Shown here: positions 41,979 through 52,757 of the stretch, piece after piece
How positions within the stretch are numbered: the first letter of the stretch is position 1
Layout of the letters: each line of letters begins with the position of its first letter
DNA from: Aggregatibacter aphrophilus ATCC 33389
GTDB taxonomy: Bacteria > Pseudomonadota > Gammaproteobacteria > Enterobacterales > Pasteurellaceae
Reading direction: 5' to 3'
Length of the DNA stretch: 64,000 nt
Assembly (NCBI RefSeq): GCF_900636915.1
Contig: NZ_LR134327.1
Coordinates: 2,273,154 to 2,337,153, forward strand
The notes under the pieces: model-generated
The model's input: only the letters and a program-made list of their open reading frames with translations
Told to the model about the DNA's origin: nothing
Databases searched by the model: none
Program-made: the position numbers and the translations under genes

Positions 41979-42209
41979 TTATTGATTGTTTTGCACGTAA
42001 TCAATCGCTGACTGAACAGTTGTGATTTTTTCAGCTTCTTCATCAGGAATTTCGATATCGAATTCTTCTTCTAAAGCCATAACCAATTCAACAGTATCTA
42101 AAGAATCCGCACCTAAATCTTCAACGAAAGACGCTTCAGGTTTTACATCTTCTTCTTTCACGCCTAATTGTTCAACGATGATTTTTTTTACGCGTTCTTC
42201 AATGCTCAT
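41979..42209 (-). CDS. acpP: acyl carrier protein
   Basis: Carrier of the growing fatty acyl chain. The 76-residue acidic protein has the phosphopantetheine Ser36 in [23 protein letters not shown] precedes the ATG at 42209; an in-frame extension of 32 codons is noncoding leader. Separated from fabG by 269 bases, which is AT-rich and holds the acpP promoter. Confidence 0.98.
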   Translation of the reverse strand: MSIEERVKKIIVEQLGVKEEDVKPEASFVEDLGADSLDTVELVMALEEEFDIEIPDEEAEKITTVQSAIDYVQNNQ

Positions 42210-42478
42210 TTGTTTCTTCCTATGTTTAAGTTTTCGCCCATTGCGATAAGTTAAGTAGTGTATGTATTTACAAAACACTTCGCAAGACTGCTTGTTAGAG
42301 GTCAAACCTCAAAAAAGAGTTCCGAATTTTTTGCAACCACATACAGTTTAAAATAGTTATGTCTTTCACAGACACCGAATGACGTAACCAAGTGACAGTT
42401 GCGAGGAGGATTTTAACATTAAGCAAATTAATTTGCACGCATTTATCCAATTTATCCGCAACCTTCACCTGCCGAACA

Positions 42479-43207
42479 TTAGCTCATGTACATTCCGCCG
42501 TTAACGTGCAATGTCGTACCGTTAATATAAGCTGCATCGTCAGATGCCAAGAATGCCACAGCTTTGGCAATGTCTTTCGGCTCACCTAAACGCCCGGCCG
42601 GAATTTGTGATAATAAAGTGTTTTTCAATTCTTCACTTAAAACTTCTGTCATATCGGTGGCAACAAAACCAGGAGCAACTACGTTTACAGTAATACCGCG
42701 AGAAGCGACTTCTTTCGCCAAGGCTTTACTAAAACCGATTAAACCGGCTTTTGCCGCGCAATAGTTACTTTGCCCCGGATTACCTGAGGATCCCACGACG
42801 GAGCCGATATTGATGATACGTCCAAAGCGTTTTTTCATCATGCTGCGTAACATGGCTTTGGAAAGATGATAAACGGAGCTTAAATTGGTTTGTAAAATGT
42901 CAAACCATTCTTCATCTTTCATGCGCATTAACAGATTGTCACGGGTAATCCCCGCGTTATTGACCAAAATATCAATGTCACCGAATTCTTTTTTGATGCG
43001 CTCCAATACGCCTTCGATAGAGGCTTGATCGGCAACGTTTAATACCAATCCTCTGCCTTCTTCACCCAAATAGGCGGAAATACTTTCAGCGCCTTTTTCG
43101 GAAGTCGCCGTGCCGATAACGAAAGCACCTTTCAATGCCAACTCTTCTGCTACCGCGCGCCCGATACCACGGGTTGCACCTGTAACTAATGCAATTTTGC
43201 CTTGCAT
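42479..43207 (-). CDS. fabG: 3-oxoacyl-(ACP) reductase
   Basis: NADPH-dependent SDR enzyme, first reduction of fatty acid elongation. The 242-residue protein has the cofactor motif GATRGIGRAVAEELA, NNAG in ILVNNAGITRDN, the catalytic Ser in NIGSVVGSSGN, and YxxxK in SNYCAAKAGLIGFSKAL. C-terminal LHVNGGMYM is standard. Downstream of fabD in the fab operon. Confidence 0.98.
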   Translation of the reverse strand: MQGKIALVTGATRGIGRAVAEELALKGAFVIGTATSEKGAESISAYLGEEGRGLVLNVADQASIEGVLERIKKEFGDIDILVNNAGITRDNLLMRMKDEEWFDILQTNLSSVYHLSKAMLRSMMKKRFGRIINIGSVVGSSGNPGQSNYCAAKAGLIGFSKALAKEVASRGITVNVVAPGFVATDMTEVLSEELKNTLLSQIPAGRLGEPKDIAKAVAFLASDDAAYINGTTLHVNGGMYMS

Positions 43208-43229
43208 AGGTTTACTCCTTTATCAATTG

Positions 43230-44168
43230 TTATGCTAATAATTCATTCACCGCGTCCAATGATTTCACATCATTGACCGATGTAGCCTGTAAAGAATCAA
43301 CGATACGTTTGGTTAAACCGTTTAACACTTTGCCCGGACCGATTTCCACCAACACTTCTACGCCACTATGCGACATTTTTTCTACAGTTTCTGTCCAACG
43401 CACCGGACTGTAAAGTTGACGAACAAGTTCGTTACGAATCGCATCTGCATCGGTTTCTGCTTTTACATCCACATTATTTAACACAGAAACGGTCGGGGCT
43501 TTCAATGTAATGCTTTCTAAGGAAACAGATAATTGATCTGCCGCCGGTTTCATTAATGCACAATGGGAAGGTACACTTACCGCTAACGGTAATGCACGTT
43601 TGGCACCAGCTTCTTTACATAATGCCGCTGCACGTTCTACCGCAGCTTTCGCACCGGCAATCACGACTTGGCCCGGCGAATTAAAGTTCACCGCAGAAAC
43701 CACTTCGCCTTGCTCCGCTTGTTTGCAAGCGTTAATAATGGCTTCATTATCCAAACCGATAATCGCATACATAGCACCCGTTCCTTCCGGTACGGCTTGT
43801 TGCATAAGTTTACCGCGCAATTCCACCAATTTAACCGCATCTTGGAAATCTAACACACCGGCACACACCAACGCAGAATATTCGCCCAAACTATGACCGG
43901 CCATCACCTCCGGTTTTAATTCCGGGTATTTTTGTTGCCATACGCGATAAACAGCAACAGACGCCGTTAACAACGCAGGCTGCGTTTGCCATGTTTTGTT
44001 TAACTCTTCAGCCGGACCTTCCTGCACTAATTGCCACAAATCATAACCCAACGTTTCAGACGCTTGTTTAAAGGTTTCTTGTACAATCGGGTAGTCGCCG
44101 GCTAATTCCGCCAACATTCCCACGGTTTGTGAACCTTGTCCTGGGAAAACCATTGCAAATTTTTTCAT
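43230..44168 (-). CDS. fabD: malonyl-CoA:ACP transacylase
   Basis: Loads malonate onto ACP. The 312-residue protein starts MKKFAMVFPGQGSQTVGMLA, with catalytic Ser in AGHSLGEYSALV and His in VSVPSHCALM. The start at 44168 has AGGTG upstream; an in-frame ATG three codons earlier is less likely. Between fabH and fabG. Confidence 0.97.
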   Translation of the reverse strand: MKKFAMVFPGQGSQTVGMLAELAGDYPIVQETFKQASETLGYDLWQLVQEGPAEELNKTWQTQPALLTASVAVYRVWQQKYPELKPEVMAGHSLGEYSALVCAGVLDFQDAVKLVELRGKLMQQAVPEGTGAMYAIIGLDNEAIINACKQAEQGEVVSAVNFNSPGQVVIAGAKAAVERAAALCKEAGAKRALPLAVSVPSHCALMKPAADQLSVSLESITLKAPTVSVLNNVDVKAETDADAIRNELVRQLYSPVRWTETVEKMSHSGVEVLVEIGPGKVLNGLTKRIVDSLQATSVNDVKSLDAVNELLA

Positions 44169-44223
44169 GTGTTGCACCTATATTAAAAAATAAATCAATT
44201 CTTTCCGATATGTTTTACAGTCG

Positions 44224-44253
44224 AAAAGTGCGGTCAAAAATAACCGCACTTTT
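44224..44253 (-). terminator. USS-pair hairpin between fabH and fabD
   Basis: AAAAGTGCGGT (44224-44234) and ACCGCACTTTT (44243-44253) pair perfectly around 8 bases. It would end or attenuate transcription between fabH and fabD within the cluster. Confidence 0.8.
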
Positions 44254-44275
44254 TTTATGAATAATAACAGATTAT

Positions 44276-45226
44276 CTAAAATCTCACTAAGGCCGAACCC
44301 CAAGTCCAACCACCACCAAACGCTTCCAAAAGAAGCAATTGACCGCGTTGAATACGTCCGTCACGCACTGCTTCATCCAATGCAACCGGCACGGTTGCCG
44401 CGCTATTATTGGCATAACGATCCAACGTTACCACCACTTGCGACATATCCATATCTAATTTTTTCGCTGTAGCCGCAATAATACGTAAATTGGCTTGATG
44501 AGGCACCAACCAATCAATATCTTTTTTATCTAAATTATTAGCCGCAAGGGTTTCTTCCACCACATTAGAAAGTTCACGCACAGCCAATTTAAAGGTTTCA
44601 TTACCCTGCATTTCAATATAGCCGGATTTTGCCACACCGCGATCAGGTTGCGGAAGTACCAACGCACTATGTTTATCTGCCGACGCATGCAAATGTGTAG
44701 AAATAATTCCCTCTTGTTCGGATGCTTCTAAAACAACAGCACCTGCGCCATCACCAAACAACACGACAGTGCTACGATCTGTTTCGTCTAACTTGCGTGA
44801 GTTTAAATCAGAACCGATGACGAGCGCTTTTTTCACTTTACCGGTACGGATAAATTGGTCGGCAACACCTAAGGCATATACAAAGCCGGTACAGGCGGCC
44901 GCTAAATCAAAAGCAATGGCATCATCAATCTCCAACATACCTTGAATTTGGCAGGCTGCGCTTGGATACGCGTGAGAGTTGCTGGTTGTCGCCACTAAAA
45001 TAAGATCAATTTCCTGCGGATTAATGTTTGCTGCTTCAATGGCTTTTTTGGCAGCCTCGAAACCCATTGTAGACACCGTTTCATCAGGGGAAGCGATACG
45101 ACGTTCACGAATACCGGAACGGGTAACAATCCATTCATCCGAAGTATCTACCATTTTTTCTAAGTCGGCATTGGTGCGAATATGTTGGGGTAAATAGCTA
45201 CCTGTCGATAAAATTTTGCTAAACAT
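44276..45226 (-). CDS. fabH: 3-oxoacyl-(ACP) synthase III
   Basis: Condensing enzyme starting fatty acid synthesis from acetyl-CoA and malonyl-ACP. The 316-residue protein has the catalytic Cys in [18 protein letters not shown] near residue 112, His in [13 protein letters not shown] and Asn in [15 protein letters not shown]. The start [13 protein letters not shown] matches Haemophilus FabH; twelve further in-frame codons upstream are not used. Downstream of plsX by about 35 bases. Confidence 0.97.
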   Translation of the reverse strand: MFSKILSTGSYLPQHIRTNADLEKMVDTSDEWIVTRSGIRERRIASPDETVSTMGFEAAKKAIEAANINPQEIDLILVATTSNSHAYPSAACQIQGMLEIDDAIAFDLAAACTGFVYALGVADQFIRTGKVKKALVIGSDLNSRKLDETDRSTVVLFGDGAGAVVLEASEQEGIISTHLHASADKHSALVLPQPDRGVAKSGYIEMQGNETFKLAVRELSNVVEETLAANNLDKKDIDWLVPHQANLRIIAATAKKLDMDMSQVVVTLDRYANNSAATVPVALDEAVRDGRIQRGQLLLLEAFGGGWTWGSALVRF

Positions 45227-45261
45227 AGTCATCTCGTTAAAAACAATAGCGAGGAAGCTCA

Positions 45262-46296
45262 CTAATTCATTGATATTTCATTCTTATTTAAACCGGCCAA
45301 AATTTTTTGCGGAATTTGACGGCGGGCTTGTAACGCCGCATCAGCAATAGCATTCGCAAATGCCTCTATATTTGCACTACCGTGGCTTTTAACCACAACT
45401 GAAGTTAAACCGATAAGCGATGCGCCATTATATTGATCCGGATTGATTTTCTTTAATTGTTGGTATTTATCCTTGAAAAGGTATTTAATTAAACAACCAA
45501 AAACGCTACTTAATATACTATTTTTCTTATCACTTTTCAGTAAAGAAATCACATTCTTCGCTGCGCCTTCCAAGGTTTTCAGTGCAACATTGCCGGCAAA
45601 ACCGTCACTCACAATCACATCCGCTTTGCCGTTAAGTAAAAAATTACCTTCAAGGAACCCAATGTAATTAAGTGCGGTGTCTTTTTTCAGTAAATCTGCT
45701 GCGTCCCGTAAAGATTTATACCCCTTCACCGCTTCAATGCCGATATTTAGTAGTGCAATGCGTGGATAAACCAGGTTGAGGGTATTTTCTGCAAAAATAG
45801 CCCCCATCAAAGCAAATTGGTATAAATTCTCCGCATCACATTCAATATTTGCCCCAAGATCTAACATGATCGTGCGCTCGCCTGTCACTGTCGGAATGGT
45901 GGAAATCAACGCAGGGCGATGAATTCCCTCTAAGGGTTGCAATAAAATTTTGGATAAGCCCATTAAAGATGCCGTATCCCCGGCACTGACGCAAGCCTGT
46001 GCATCGCCTTTTTGTACGGCCTCAATTGCCAAACGCATAGAGGTATCTTTGCTATGGCGCAACGCGTAGGAAATTCCCTGTCGATTATCAATCACACGGG
46101 CACAATGAATAATTTCAAAACGCTGACGAAGAGCATTGGGGACTGAGGATAAAAGCGGAAGAATCTGTTGGCGATCGCCAAACAACAAGAGAGAAAGCGT
46201 TGGATCACGTTCCAAGGCTAAAATGGATGCTGGGATAGTAATACGGGGACCAATGTCCCCGCCCATCGCATCTAACGCAAGGGTTAGACGACTCAA
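45262..46296 (-). CDS. plsX: phosphate acyltransferase PlsX
   Basis: Makes acyl-phosphate from acyl-ACP for phospholipid synthesis. The 344-residue protein begins [21 protein letters not shown] and carries [19 protein letters not shown] and [18 protein letters not shown], the family signatures. In the conserved yceD-rpmF-plsX-fabH-fabD-fabG cluster. Confidence 0.97.
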   Translation of the reverse strand: MSRLTLALDAMGGDIGPRITIPASILALERDPTLSLLLFGDRQQILPLLSSVPNALRQRFEIIHCARVIDNRQGISYALRHSKDTSMRLAIEAVQKGDAQACVSAGDTASLMGLSKILLQPLEGIHRPALISTIPTVTGERTIMLDLGANIECDAENLYQFALMGAIFAENTLNLVYPRIALLNIGIEAVKGYKSLRDAADLLKKDTALNYIGFLEGNFLLNGKADVIVSDGFAGNVALKTLEGAAKNVISLLKSDKKNSILSSVFGCLIKYLFKDKYQQLKKINPDQYNGASLIGLTSVVVKSHGSANIEAFANAIADAALQARRQIPQKILAGLNKNEISMN

Positions 46297-46322
46297 GTGA
46301 TTACCTTTATGTAATTGGATAA

Positions 46323-46493
46323 TTACTTGTTAATCACTTTACGACCACGGTAGTAACCGTCTGCGGTTACATGGTGACGTAAATGAGTTTCACCACTTGC
46401 TTTATCAACGGATACTGCAGCAGTTGTTAACGCATCGTGAGAACGACGCATATCACGACGTGAACGGGATTTTTTATTTTGTTGAACAGCCAT
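46323..46493 (-). CDS. rpmF: 50S ribosomal protein L32
   Basis: A 56-residue basic protein read on the minus strand: starts [20 protein letters not shown] and continues [20 protein letters not shown] before ending GYYRGRKVI plus Asn-Lys, matching L32 of Haemophilus. No zinc cysteines (the C- form). It lies between yceD and plsX, the near-universal order, 16 bases after yceD. Confidence 0.97.
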
Positions 46494-46509
46494 TGGCTAT
46501 ACTCCTAAA

Positions 46510-47034
46510 TTATTTTTGCTTTAAATTAGCTAATACAGCGAACGGGTTCGGTTTTTTTGCCAATTCTTCAGGCAATTCGCCAAAAACCTGTTCAGCCACG
46601 GACACTTCACAGTGTTCAGATGAATGCATTGGCACAATCGGCAGACTTAAAATTAATTCGTCTTCAATCGTACCAAGTAAATCTATTTCACCGAATTCAT
46701 TGAATTCAATTGGCTCATAGATTTCCGGCAATACATCAATTTGATCCAAATTAGCCACCGGACTGTAACAAAATTCACAATCAACGGTTTGAATAAAGGG
46801 TTCGCCACAACGCTGACAATTTAACTCAACATCAACATTAGCATGGCCTTTCATGACAACCAATTTTTGCGGATCAATAAAGAACGATAATGTAACCTGT
46901 GCATCGCTGAGCACTTTACCAACCGATTCGGTAAGACGACTTAATTGATTAACCGAGTAATAACCCTGATAATCCAATCTTCGTTGGGCATCTTTAACCG
47001 GATCGACAGTGAGGGGTAGTTTTACCTTTTGCAT
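46510..47034 (-). CDS. yceD: 23S rRNA accumulation protein YceD (DUF177)
   Basis: A 174-residue protein needed for normal 23S rRNA levels in E. coli, function unknown. It starts [20 protein letters not shown] and has the CxxC pairs [12 protein letters not shown] and DCEFCYSP. The 3' third is acidic ([23 protein letters not shown]). Upstream of rpmF in the same direction. Its 5' end and leader have a second, broken copy at 51.7-51.95 kb. Confidence 0.95.
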   Translation of the reverse strand: MQKVKLPLTVDPVKDAQRRLDYQGYYSVNQLSRLTESVGKVLSDAQVTLSFFIDPQKLVVMKGHANVDVELNCQRCGEPFIQTVDCEFCYSPVANLDQIDVLPEIYEPIEFNEFGEIDLLGTIEDELILSLPIVPMHSSEHCEVSVAEQVFGELPEELAKKPNPFAVLANLKQK

Positions 47035-47105
47035 AGGGCGTGAATATTACCCTCAGAAAATTAAATAGTCAAAGGAAATTATTGCGCAGAACATGAAAAT
47101 CAATG

Positions 47106-47750
47106 CTAAAAATCGATTTTATCCATCAACATAAATTTTGTCGTCGAAAAGCGTTTAGCTAAGTAACCACGCAGATATTGTTGCGTATCTTGCGTAATCA
47201 ATTCGTCAGTTGGCGGATAAAGATTGTAAATCAATGCCTCTACGCTAATTTTTCGCTGAGCGCACGCCTCAAGGCTGAGTAATGTGTGATTAATACTCCC
47301 CAATCTGCCGGAAGTCACCAGAATTAACGGATACCCATGCGCCGCGAGATAATCCAACGTGGTTTTCTCCTCGGAATAAGGCACCATCAAGCCCCCCGCG
47401 CCTTCTAGCAAAACATAATCGTAGTTTTGCGCCAAAAGTGCGGTGGATTTTTCAATTGTTTTTTCATCAATGCAAGTCTGTTGCAAACGTGCGGATAGGT
47501 GAGGCGAGCAAGGATAATCAAACAAATAAGGACATGTAATGCCCTGACGATCTTCCTCGGTTAACGCAATGCCTTGAATTTTTCGGTGAACGATAATGTC
47601 CGTCGATATATCCTGACAGCCCGTTTGCACCATTTTCTGTGTAATCACCGAATATCCCTGCTGCATTAAATGCTTAGCGTAATACCCTGTCGCAATAGAT
47701 TTACCAATGTCCGTATCAATTCCGGAAACGAATAATACCTTTCCCATCAT
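47106..47750 (-). CDS. bioD: dethiobiotin synthetase
   Basis: ATP-dependent ring closure giving dethiobiotin. The 214-residue protein has the P-loop as FVSGIDTDIGKS (usual GTDTDVGKT, with Thr to Ile and final Thr to Ser), MVQTG and LLEGAGGLMVPYSEE. Start overlaps the bioC stop by 4 bases. Last gene of bioAFGCD. Confidence 0.95.
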   Translation of the reverse strand: MMGKVLFVSGIDTDIGKSIATGYYAKHLMQQGYSVITQKMVQTGCQDISTDIIVHRKIQGIALTEEDRQGITCPYLFDYPCSPHLSARLQQTCIDEKTIEKSTALLAQNYDYVLLEGAGGLMVPYSEEKTTLDYLAAHGYPLILVTSGRLGSINHTLLSLEACAQRKISVEALIYNLYPPTDELITQDTQQYLRGYLAKRFSTTKFMLMDKIDF

Positions 47751-48511
47751 ATATCCTCTTTTTTCTGCGCCAACATTAAAATCGGCACATAAGTTAACGA
47801 GACATTACCCTGCTCGTCGGCATACTGTTGCTGATATTGTTCACAAAAACGGGCAATTTTCTTGTAATTCCAACTTTGGTTATTGGTTGCCGTCACTCCG
47901 GTCTCTTTCAAATGTTTAAGCACCGACAACGGCGAATCAAATTTCAGCTGAATTTCTTTTTGTTCCAAATGCAACACAGAAAAAGCTGACGTTAATGTCT
48001 CCAGCCATTGCGCTAGATCGGGGTAATCCAAACCGACACCTGTTAAAGCCCTGACTTCGTGTAAATTGGTCGGGGCAAACGTACCGAATAAAATCATGCC
48101 ATGAGGTGTTAAATGTGCTGCACAACGTTGAAGAAACGACAGCGGGTCAACAAACCACTGAATGGTCGAGGCGGAAGCAATCAAATCATATTGATGAGCA
48201 AAATCAAGATGCTCGCCACAACCTTGATAAAAACGATAATTTTTCTGTGGCAAATTATGTGCCAAGTGGTTGGTAACATCGCATAAATCATTGCAATTCC
48301 AATGTGTTGCGTTGATATGTTGCATGAGCAAGCGGGTAAAACTGCCCGTGCCACAACCAATCTCCAACACCCGTTGAAATTGATTAGCGCCTTTATCCAA
48401 TAGCAGCTGTAATAAATCTTCGGTAATTTGCTTCTGGGCAATGGCATTTTGTTCGTAGGTTGGTAAGGCGGCGCTAAAACATTGCATCACCCTTTGTTGC
48501 GTTATTGCCAT
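47747..48511 (-). CDS. bioC: malonyl-ACP O-methyltransferase BioC
   Basis: SAM-dependent enzyme that methylates malonyl-ACP to start pimelate synthesis via the fatty-acid pathway. The 254-residue protein has the SAM motif VLEIGCGTGSFTRLL near residues 45-60 and YDLIASASTIQWFVDPLSF. It overlaps bioG by 10 bases. A diverged second, N-truncated copy lies at 51.9-52.46 kb. Confidence 0.94.
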   Translation of the reverse strand: MAITQQRVMQCFSAALPTYEQNAIAQKQITEDLLQLLLDKGANQFQRVLEIGCGTGSFTRLLMQHINATHWNCNDLCDVTNHLAHNLPQKNYRFYQGCGEHLDFAHQYDLIASASTIQWFVDPLSFLQRCAAHLTPHGMILFGTFAPTNLHEVRALTGVGLDYPDLAQWLETLTSAFSVLHLEQKEIQLKFDSPLSVLKHLKETGVTATNNQSWNYKKIARFCEQYQQQYADEQGNVSLTYVPILMLAQKKEDI

Positions 48512-49155
48512 AGCTGTTCCCAGGTTTGTAGCAACGGGAACAGGTAATGTCCACCACCAATTTCACTCACCTCACAGCGTTCATGCCAATAATTTCGCTG
48601 ATTTTGTGCAGGGAAAATACGATCTTGTGTACCAATAATCGCTTTCGTCCAAGATAACGCCGTATGTTGATGTTCTACCGATAACGCATCATAAAGTGCG
48701 GTCAATTCTGCGTGTATTTCTTCAATTGAACGCCGTCCTTCCAAAGATTGATATTGCTGCAACAACTGTTTGTCACCACACATACGACGCTCAAATTTGC
48801 CTTGATTGACTTCATCTAGCGTATCCAACGTGCCTTGAAAAACCGCACATGGAATGCCGTAGTCATCATGCATGGGCAAGCCTGTACCATTCATCGCAGT
48901 TGCAGAAAGCAAAGGGATTTGTCTCATCACACGTTCAGCTACCCAAACGCCCATCGACCACGCCACCAAACGCACATTTTCATAACGAGAAAAATCAAAC
49001 TCCAACGAAAAATCCCGATAGTCATAACACAGCAACAGATCATACACCGGTGGAATAGCTAAATGTTGTACGGCAGAAGGCGGCGTACCCCAGCCGGCAA
49101 AATAAACGATTAAATTCCGGCTTGGTGGATTTTGGCTAATTAATTGATATTGCAT
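48502..49155 (-). CDS. bioG: pimeloyl-ACP methyl ester esterase BioG
   Basis: Alpha/beta-hydrolase that removes the methyl group from pimeloyl-ACP methyl ester, the partner of BioC. The 217-residue protein fits BioG (DUF452): [11 protein letters not shown], the nucleophile Ser in [13 protein letters not shown], and the His in [11 protein letters not shown] near the C terminus. Overlaps bioF by 16 bases. BioG replaces E. coli BioH in Haemophilus. Confidence 0.93.
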   Translation of the reverse strand: MQYQLISQNPPSRNLIVYFAGWGTPPSAVQHLAIPPVYDLLLCYDYRDFSLEFDFSRYENVRLVAWSMGVWVAERVMRQIPLLSATAMNGTGLPMHDDYGIPCAVFQGTLDTLDEVNQGKFERRMCGDKQLLQQYQSLEGRRSIEEIHAELTALYDALSVEHQHTALSWTKAIIGTQDRIFPAQNQRNYWHERCEVSEIGGGHYLFPLLQTWEQLWQ

Positions 49156-50312
49156 AAAAATAACTGTTCTATAAATTGCTCAAGTTCATCATGCGTGATG
49201 TCAGCGGTGAGAGACAAACGAATACGCGAGGTGCCGACAGGCACTGTCGGCGGACGAATCGGTAGGCAATAATATCCTTGCTGTTGCAGGCGTTGCGCCG
49301 TTTGCACGGTGCGTTGGTTGTCGCCGAGAATAAAAGGTACGATATGACTTTCACTAGGCATTGGCATATTTAACTTTTCTGCCACGATGTGCCGTAAGCG
49401 CGCGCTTAATTGCATAAGATGTTGCCGTTTTGCCTGGAAGTGCGGTCGTTTTTCAAAGAGAAATTCTGTCCACGCCACATTAAACGGGGGTAACGCGGTG
49501 CTAAAAATCAACGGGCGCATGGTGTTAATTAAATAATCTTTGATCACTTGATCGCAAACCACATAAGCCCCCATCGATGCCAACGCTTTGCCGAATGTGC
49601 CTACCAAGAAATCAATGTACGGAAGGCAATTCATCTGCTCGGCAACGCCTAACCCCTGTTCGCCGTAAACCCCAATGCCGTGCGCTTCATCCACATACAA
49701 CATGACATTGCCAAATTGCCGTTTAAATGCCACTAATTGAGGTAAGTCGGCAAAATCGCCGTCCATGCTAAACAGGCTTTCCGTCACCACAATAATGCGT
49801 TCGTAGTTGAGATGCTGTTTTTGCAAAATCTCGTGCAAATGGGCGTAATCATTGTGGCGATAACGCACAAACGGCGCATCGCTCAAACGGATGCCGTCAA
49901 TAATACTGGCATGCACCAGCTTATCCGCCACGATCAACGTTTGTTTATTAGCTACCGCCGGTAAAATACCGATGTTGGCGTGATAGCCGCTGTTAAACAA
50001 CAAACAGGCTTCACGCTGAAATGCCTCCGCCATCTGCTGCTCAAGACTTTCATACTCAGGGAAATTACCGGTTAATAAACGGGAAGAGGACGAGGTAAAG
50101 TGCGGTCGTTTTTCCGCAAGTTTTTCAAGAAATGCTTGCTGCAATGCATCGTCATTAGCCAGCCCGAGATAATCATTGGAAGCCAGATTCAGCATTGACC
50201 GTCCGTTTTGCTCCACAAAATTGCCCTTATGCACAATTTGCGGAAAGCGACGATATTGTTCTTTTTGACGGAGTTTTTCCAATTGTGCTGCAAAATAATC
50301 TGACTTACTCAT
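49140..50312 (-). CDS. bioF: 8-amino-7-oxononanoate synthase
   Basis: PLP enzyme condensing pimeloyl-ACP with alanine. The 390-residue protein has [12 protein letters not shown], the His-stacking [26 protein letters not shown] and the PLP lysine in [17 protein letters not shown]. Overlaps bioA by 8 bases. Confidence 0.97.
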   Translation of the reverse strand: MSKSDYFAAQLEKLRQKEQYRRFPQIVHKGNFVEQNGRSMLNLASNDYLGLANDDALQQAFLEKLAEKRPHFTSSSSRLLTGNFPEYESLEQQMAEAFQREACLLFNSGYHANIGILPAVANKQTLIVADKLVHASIIDGIRLSDAPFVRYRHNDYAHLHEILQKQHLNYERIIVVTESLFSMDGDFADLPQLVAFKRQFGNVMLYVDEAHGIGVYGEQGLGVAEQMNCLPYIDFLVGTFGKALASMGAYVVCDQVIKDYLINTMRPLIFSTALPPFNVAWTEFLFEKRPHFQAKRQHLMQLSARLRHIVAEKLNMPMPSESHIVPFILGDNQRTVQTAQRLQQQGYYCLPIRPPTVPVGTSRIRLSLTADITHDELEQFIEQLFLCNIN

Positions 50313-51594
50313 GGTATTCCTCTTTAATCGCTATCAGCATGCCTGCCGTTAACGCCGATAATTGGGTTGGAGTGATAATGAAGGGCGGCATGATATAAAC
50401 GAGCTTGCCGAAAGGACGTACCCAAACACCGTGCGCCACCAGACGAGCCTGTAAACTCGCCAAATCTACCGGCTCATGCATTTCTAGTACGCCGATAGCG
50501 CCGAGTACGCGCACTTCTTTGACGGATTTAAAACTTGCCGCGATTCGTAACTCGGCTTTCAGTTGGGCTTCGATCCGTTGGACATTACCCTGCCAATCAC
50601 TTTCCAACAACAAATCAATGGATTCGGCGGCAATGGCACAAGCCAACGGATTCGCCATAAAGGTCGGGCCGTGCATAAAACAATGCGCTTCGCCCTGGCA
50701 AATGGTTTGTGCAATGGCACGCGTGGTGATGGTGGCGGACAGGGTTAAATAACCGCCTGTAAGTGCTTTGCCGATACACATAATATCCGGCGAAATGCCG
50801 GCATATTCAGCGGCAAACAATTTGCCCGTGCGTCCAAAACCGGTGGCAATTTCATCAAAAATCAGCAATACGCCGTATTGTTCGCACAGCTGCTTGGCGC
50901 GCATCAAATACATCGGCGAATAGAAATACATTCCCCCCGCCCCTTGTACCACCGGCTCCAAAATAAGTGCGGTCAGTTCTGCGCCTTTTTTTTCTAATAA
51001 ATCTGCTAAGGATTTAATATCGTCTTCGTTCCAAGACTGCCCAAAAGGCGTTTGCGGCTGCGGGAGAAAATATTGCACCAGCAAACTTTTCGCAAACAGC
51101 CCATGCATACCTGTCACCGGATCGCACACCGACATCGCATGCCAAGTATCGCCGTGATAACCGGAACGAATAGTGGCGAATTTATGCCGTTGTGTTTCGC
51201 CTTTGGCGTGTTGATATTGAATCGCCATTTTCATCGCCACTTCTACGGCAATAGAGCCGCTGTCGGCAAAGAAGATTTGCTCCAACCCTTGCGGCAATAA
51301 AGGCAATAATTTTTGCGCCAATTTGACGGCGGGTTCGTGCGTTAAGCCGCCAAACATAATGTGGCTCATGTGTTCCAACTGTTTTGTCGCGGCCGCATTC
51401 AAGCGCGGATGATTGTAGCCGTGCAACGCCGCCCACCAAGAGGACATGCCGTCAATCAGTTGGCGACCATCTTTTAGCGTGATCACCACGCCTTCGGCAC
51501 GTTCAACGGCATAAATCGGGGTGGTTGGTGGAAGTGCAGCATAAGGATGCCAAATATGCTCACGATCAAATTGTAATAACTGTTGTTGGTTCAT
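50305..51594 (-). CDS. bioA: adenosylmethionine-8-amino-7-oxononanoate transaminase
   Basis: PLP transaminase that uses SAM as amino donor. The 429-residue protein begins [20 protein letters not shown], has [36 protein letters not shown], the Asp in [15 protein letters not shown] and the PLP lysine in [19 protein letters not shown]. First gene of bioAFGCD. No BirA operator was recognised upstream. Confidence 0.97.
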   Translation of the reverse strand: MNQQQLLQFDREHIWHPYAALPPTTPIYAVERAEGVVITLKDGRQLIDGMSSWWAALHGYNHPRLNAAATKQLEHMSHIMFGGLTHEPAVKLAQKLLPLLPQGLEQIFFADSGSIAVEVAMKMAIQYQHAKGETQRHKFATIRSGYHGDTWHAMSVCDPVTGMHGLFAKSLLVQYFLPQPQTPFGQSWNEDDIKSLADLLEKKGAELTALILEPVVQGAGGMYFYSPMYLMRAKQLCEQYGVLLIFDEIATGFGRTGKLFAAEYAGISPDIMCIGKALTGGYLTLSATITTRAIAQTICQGEAHCFMHGPTFMANPLACAIAAESIDLLLESDWQGNVQRIEAQLKAELRIAASFKSVKEVRVLGAIGVLEMHEPVDLASLQARLVAHGVWVRPFGKLVYIMPPFIITPTQLSALTAGMLIAIKEEYHE

Positions 51595-51689
51595 AGAGTT
51601 AGATTCAAAAATTGAGAGGTAGCAATTTTACCTTAGAAAATATGGCAATCCTAAAACTTTGCACGCCTCCACCCAACTTTTTATGTATT

Positions 51690-51891
51690 TTGAGGCATTT
51701 GCCAAAAAACCTATTCAGCTACGGACACTTCACCGTATTCAGATGAATGTATTGGCACGATGAGCACTTTACCGACCCATTCGAGAAGACGACCTAACTG
51801 ATTAACCGAGTAATAACCCTGATAATCTAATCTTCGTTGTACATCTTTAACCGGATCGGCAGTGAGAGGGGAAATAGCTTTGCCTTTTGCA
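51690..51891 (-). pseudogene. yceD: yceD remnant (5' part with internal deletion and nonsense codon)
   Basis: Starts MQKAKL, is shifted by a small insertion near codon 7, then reads [20 protein letters not shown] then QLGRLLEWVGKVL as in yceD. It jumps after GKVL to IVPIHSSEYGEVSVAE and meets TAG where yceD has CAG, so about 90 codons are deleted. The match extends upstream into the leader: about 44 of 50 bases before the start codon equal those before the true yceD. Cannot make YceD; the intact gene is 4.7 kb away at the other side of the bio operon. Confidence 0.88.
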
Positions 51892-51936
51892 TAGAGAGTG
51901 AGTATTACTCTCAGAAAATTAAATAGTCAAAGAAAA

Positions 51937-52462
51937 CTATTGTTTTTTCTTTGACAAGACAAAAATCGGCGAATACGTTAGAGACACTTTGCCCGAATAA
52001 TCGGCATAGTGGCGACGATATTGGTCACAAAATTGCACAATTTTATTCCGGTTCCAAATTTGATTATTCGTTGCGGTGACACCGGTTTCCTTCAAATGTC
52101 TCAATACCAACAAGGGGGAATCAAATTTCAATTCAATCTCCGTTTGTTCCAAATGAGCTAAATGAAAATTATCAAGCAACCAATTATACCATTGACATAA
52201 ATGGGGGTAATTCAAGCCAATACCACTTAAGGTTCTGACTTCCGTCAAATTATCTGGTGTAAATGTACTAAATAGCAACACGCCATTTGGCGCCAAATGT
52301 TCCCAACAACGTTGAATAAATGCTTGTTGGTTCTCAAACCACTGCACCGTTGAGCAAGAAACAATCAAATCATATTGTTTATTGGTGAAGCCTAAATATT
52401 CGCCATCTGCTTGATAAAAATAATAATTTTGATGAGGCAGATTGTAGCGAGCCGCGCAATTT
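51937..52462 (-). pseudogene. bioC: bioC paralog lacking its N-terminal third
   Basis: Open frame covering the last two thirds of BioC: NLPHQNYYFYQADGEY, YDLIVSCSTVQWFENQQAF, DSPLLVLRHLKETGVTATNN and SLTYSPIFVLSKKKQ. Roughly three residues in five agree with the intact BioC, so this is an old or imported copy, not a recent duplicate. The SAM-binding motif and everything before NLPHQ are missing; homology ends near 52462, just before prophage-type sequence. An internal ATG at 52368 could start 143 residues, but without the SAM site it should not work. Confidence 0.85.
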
Positions 52463-52464
52463 TG

Positions 52465-52716
52465 GAAATTTAACCGTATAATTTTAGAAATAAAAAATCA
52501 CTCATTTTCCACGTTTAAGTGGTTACAACGCTCCTTAAATTTTACCTGTAATCCCAAGTCATTTACCCTCAGAATTTACCTATCGTTACCAAGTACAAAA
52601 CAAAAACGGCAGAGTACGAAACCTGCCGTTTTTGCTTGAAGCTTTATAGGGAATGACTAATAGTTAGTCATTAATAAGCCTTTTATTTTAACACGCGGAT
52701 AAACATCCGAAAAAAC
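52465..52716. other. junction region between bioC remnant and prophage genes
   Basis: About 250 bases without a gene. It includes a hairpin with a poly-T tail at 52602-52633 (AAAAACGGCAG / CTGCCGTTTTT) that can end transcription in either direction. No tRNA gene or clear att repeat was seen, but the right prophage end is outside the window, so a core site cannot be defined. Confidence 0.5.
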
Positions 52717-52738
52717 ACCGTCAGATTACTCTGACGGT
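52717..52738 (-). terminator. terminator of the last prophage gene
   Basis: ACCGTCAG-ATTACT-CTGACGGT; on the minus strand GTTTTTTC follows, 20 bases past the stop of the 77-residue gene. Confidence 0.88.
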
Positions 52739-52757
52739 TTAAATCTTACTCCCTTAA

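Noticed and set aside
51937..52368. 143-residue open frame as a second working BioC
   Set aside because: It lacks the SAM-binding motif and the homology continues upstream of its ATG until a truncation, so it is a remnant.
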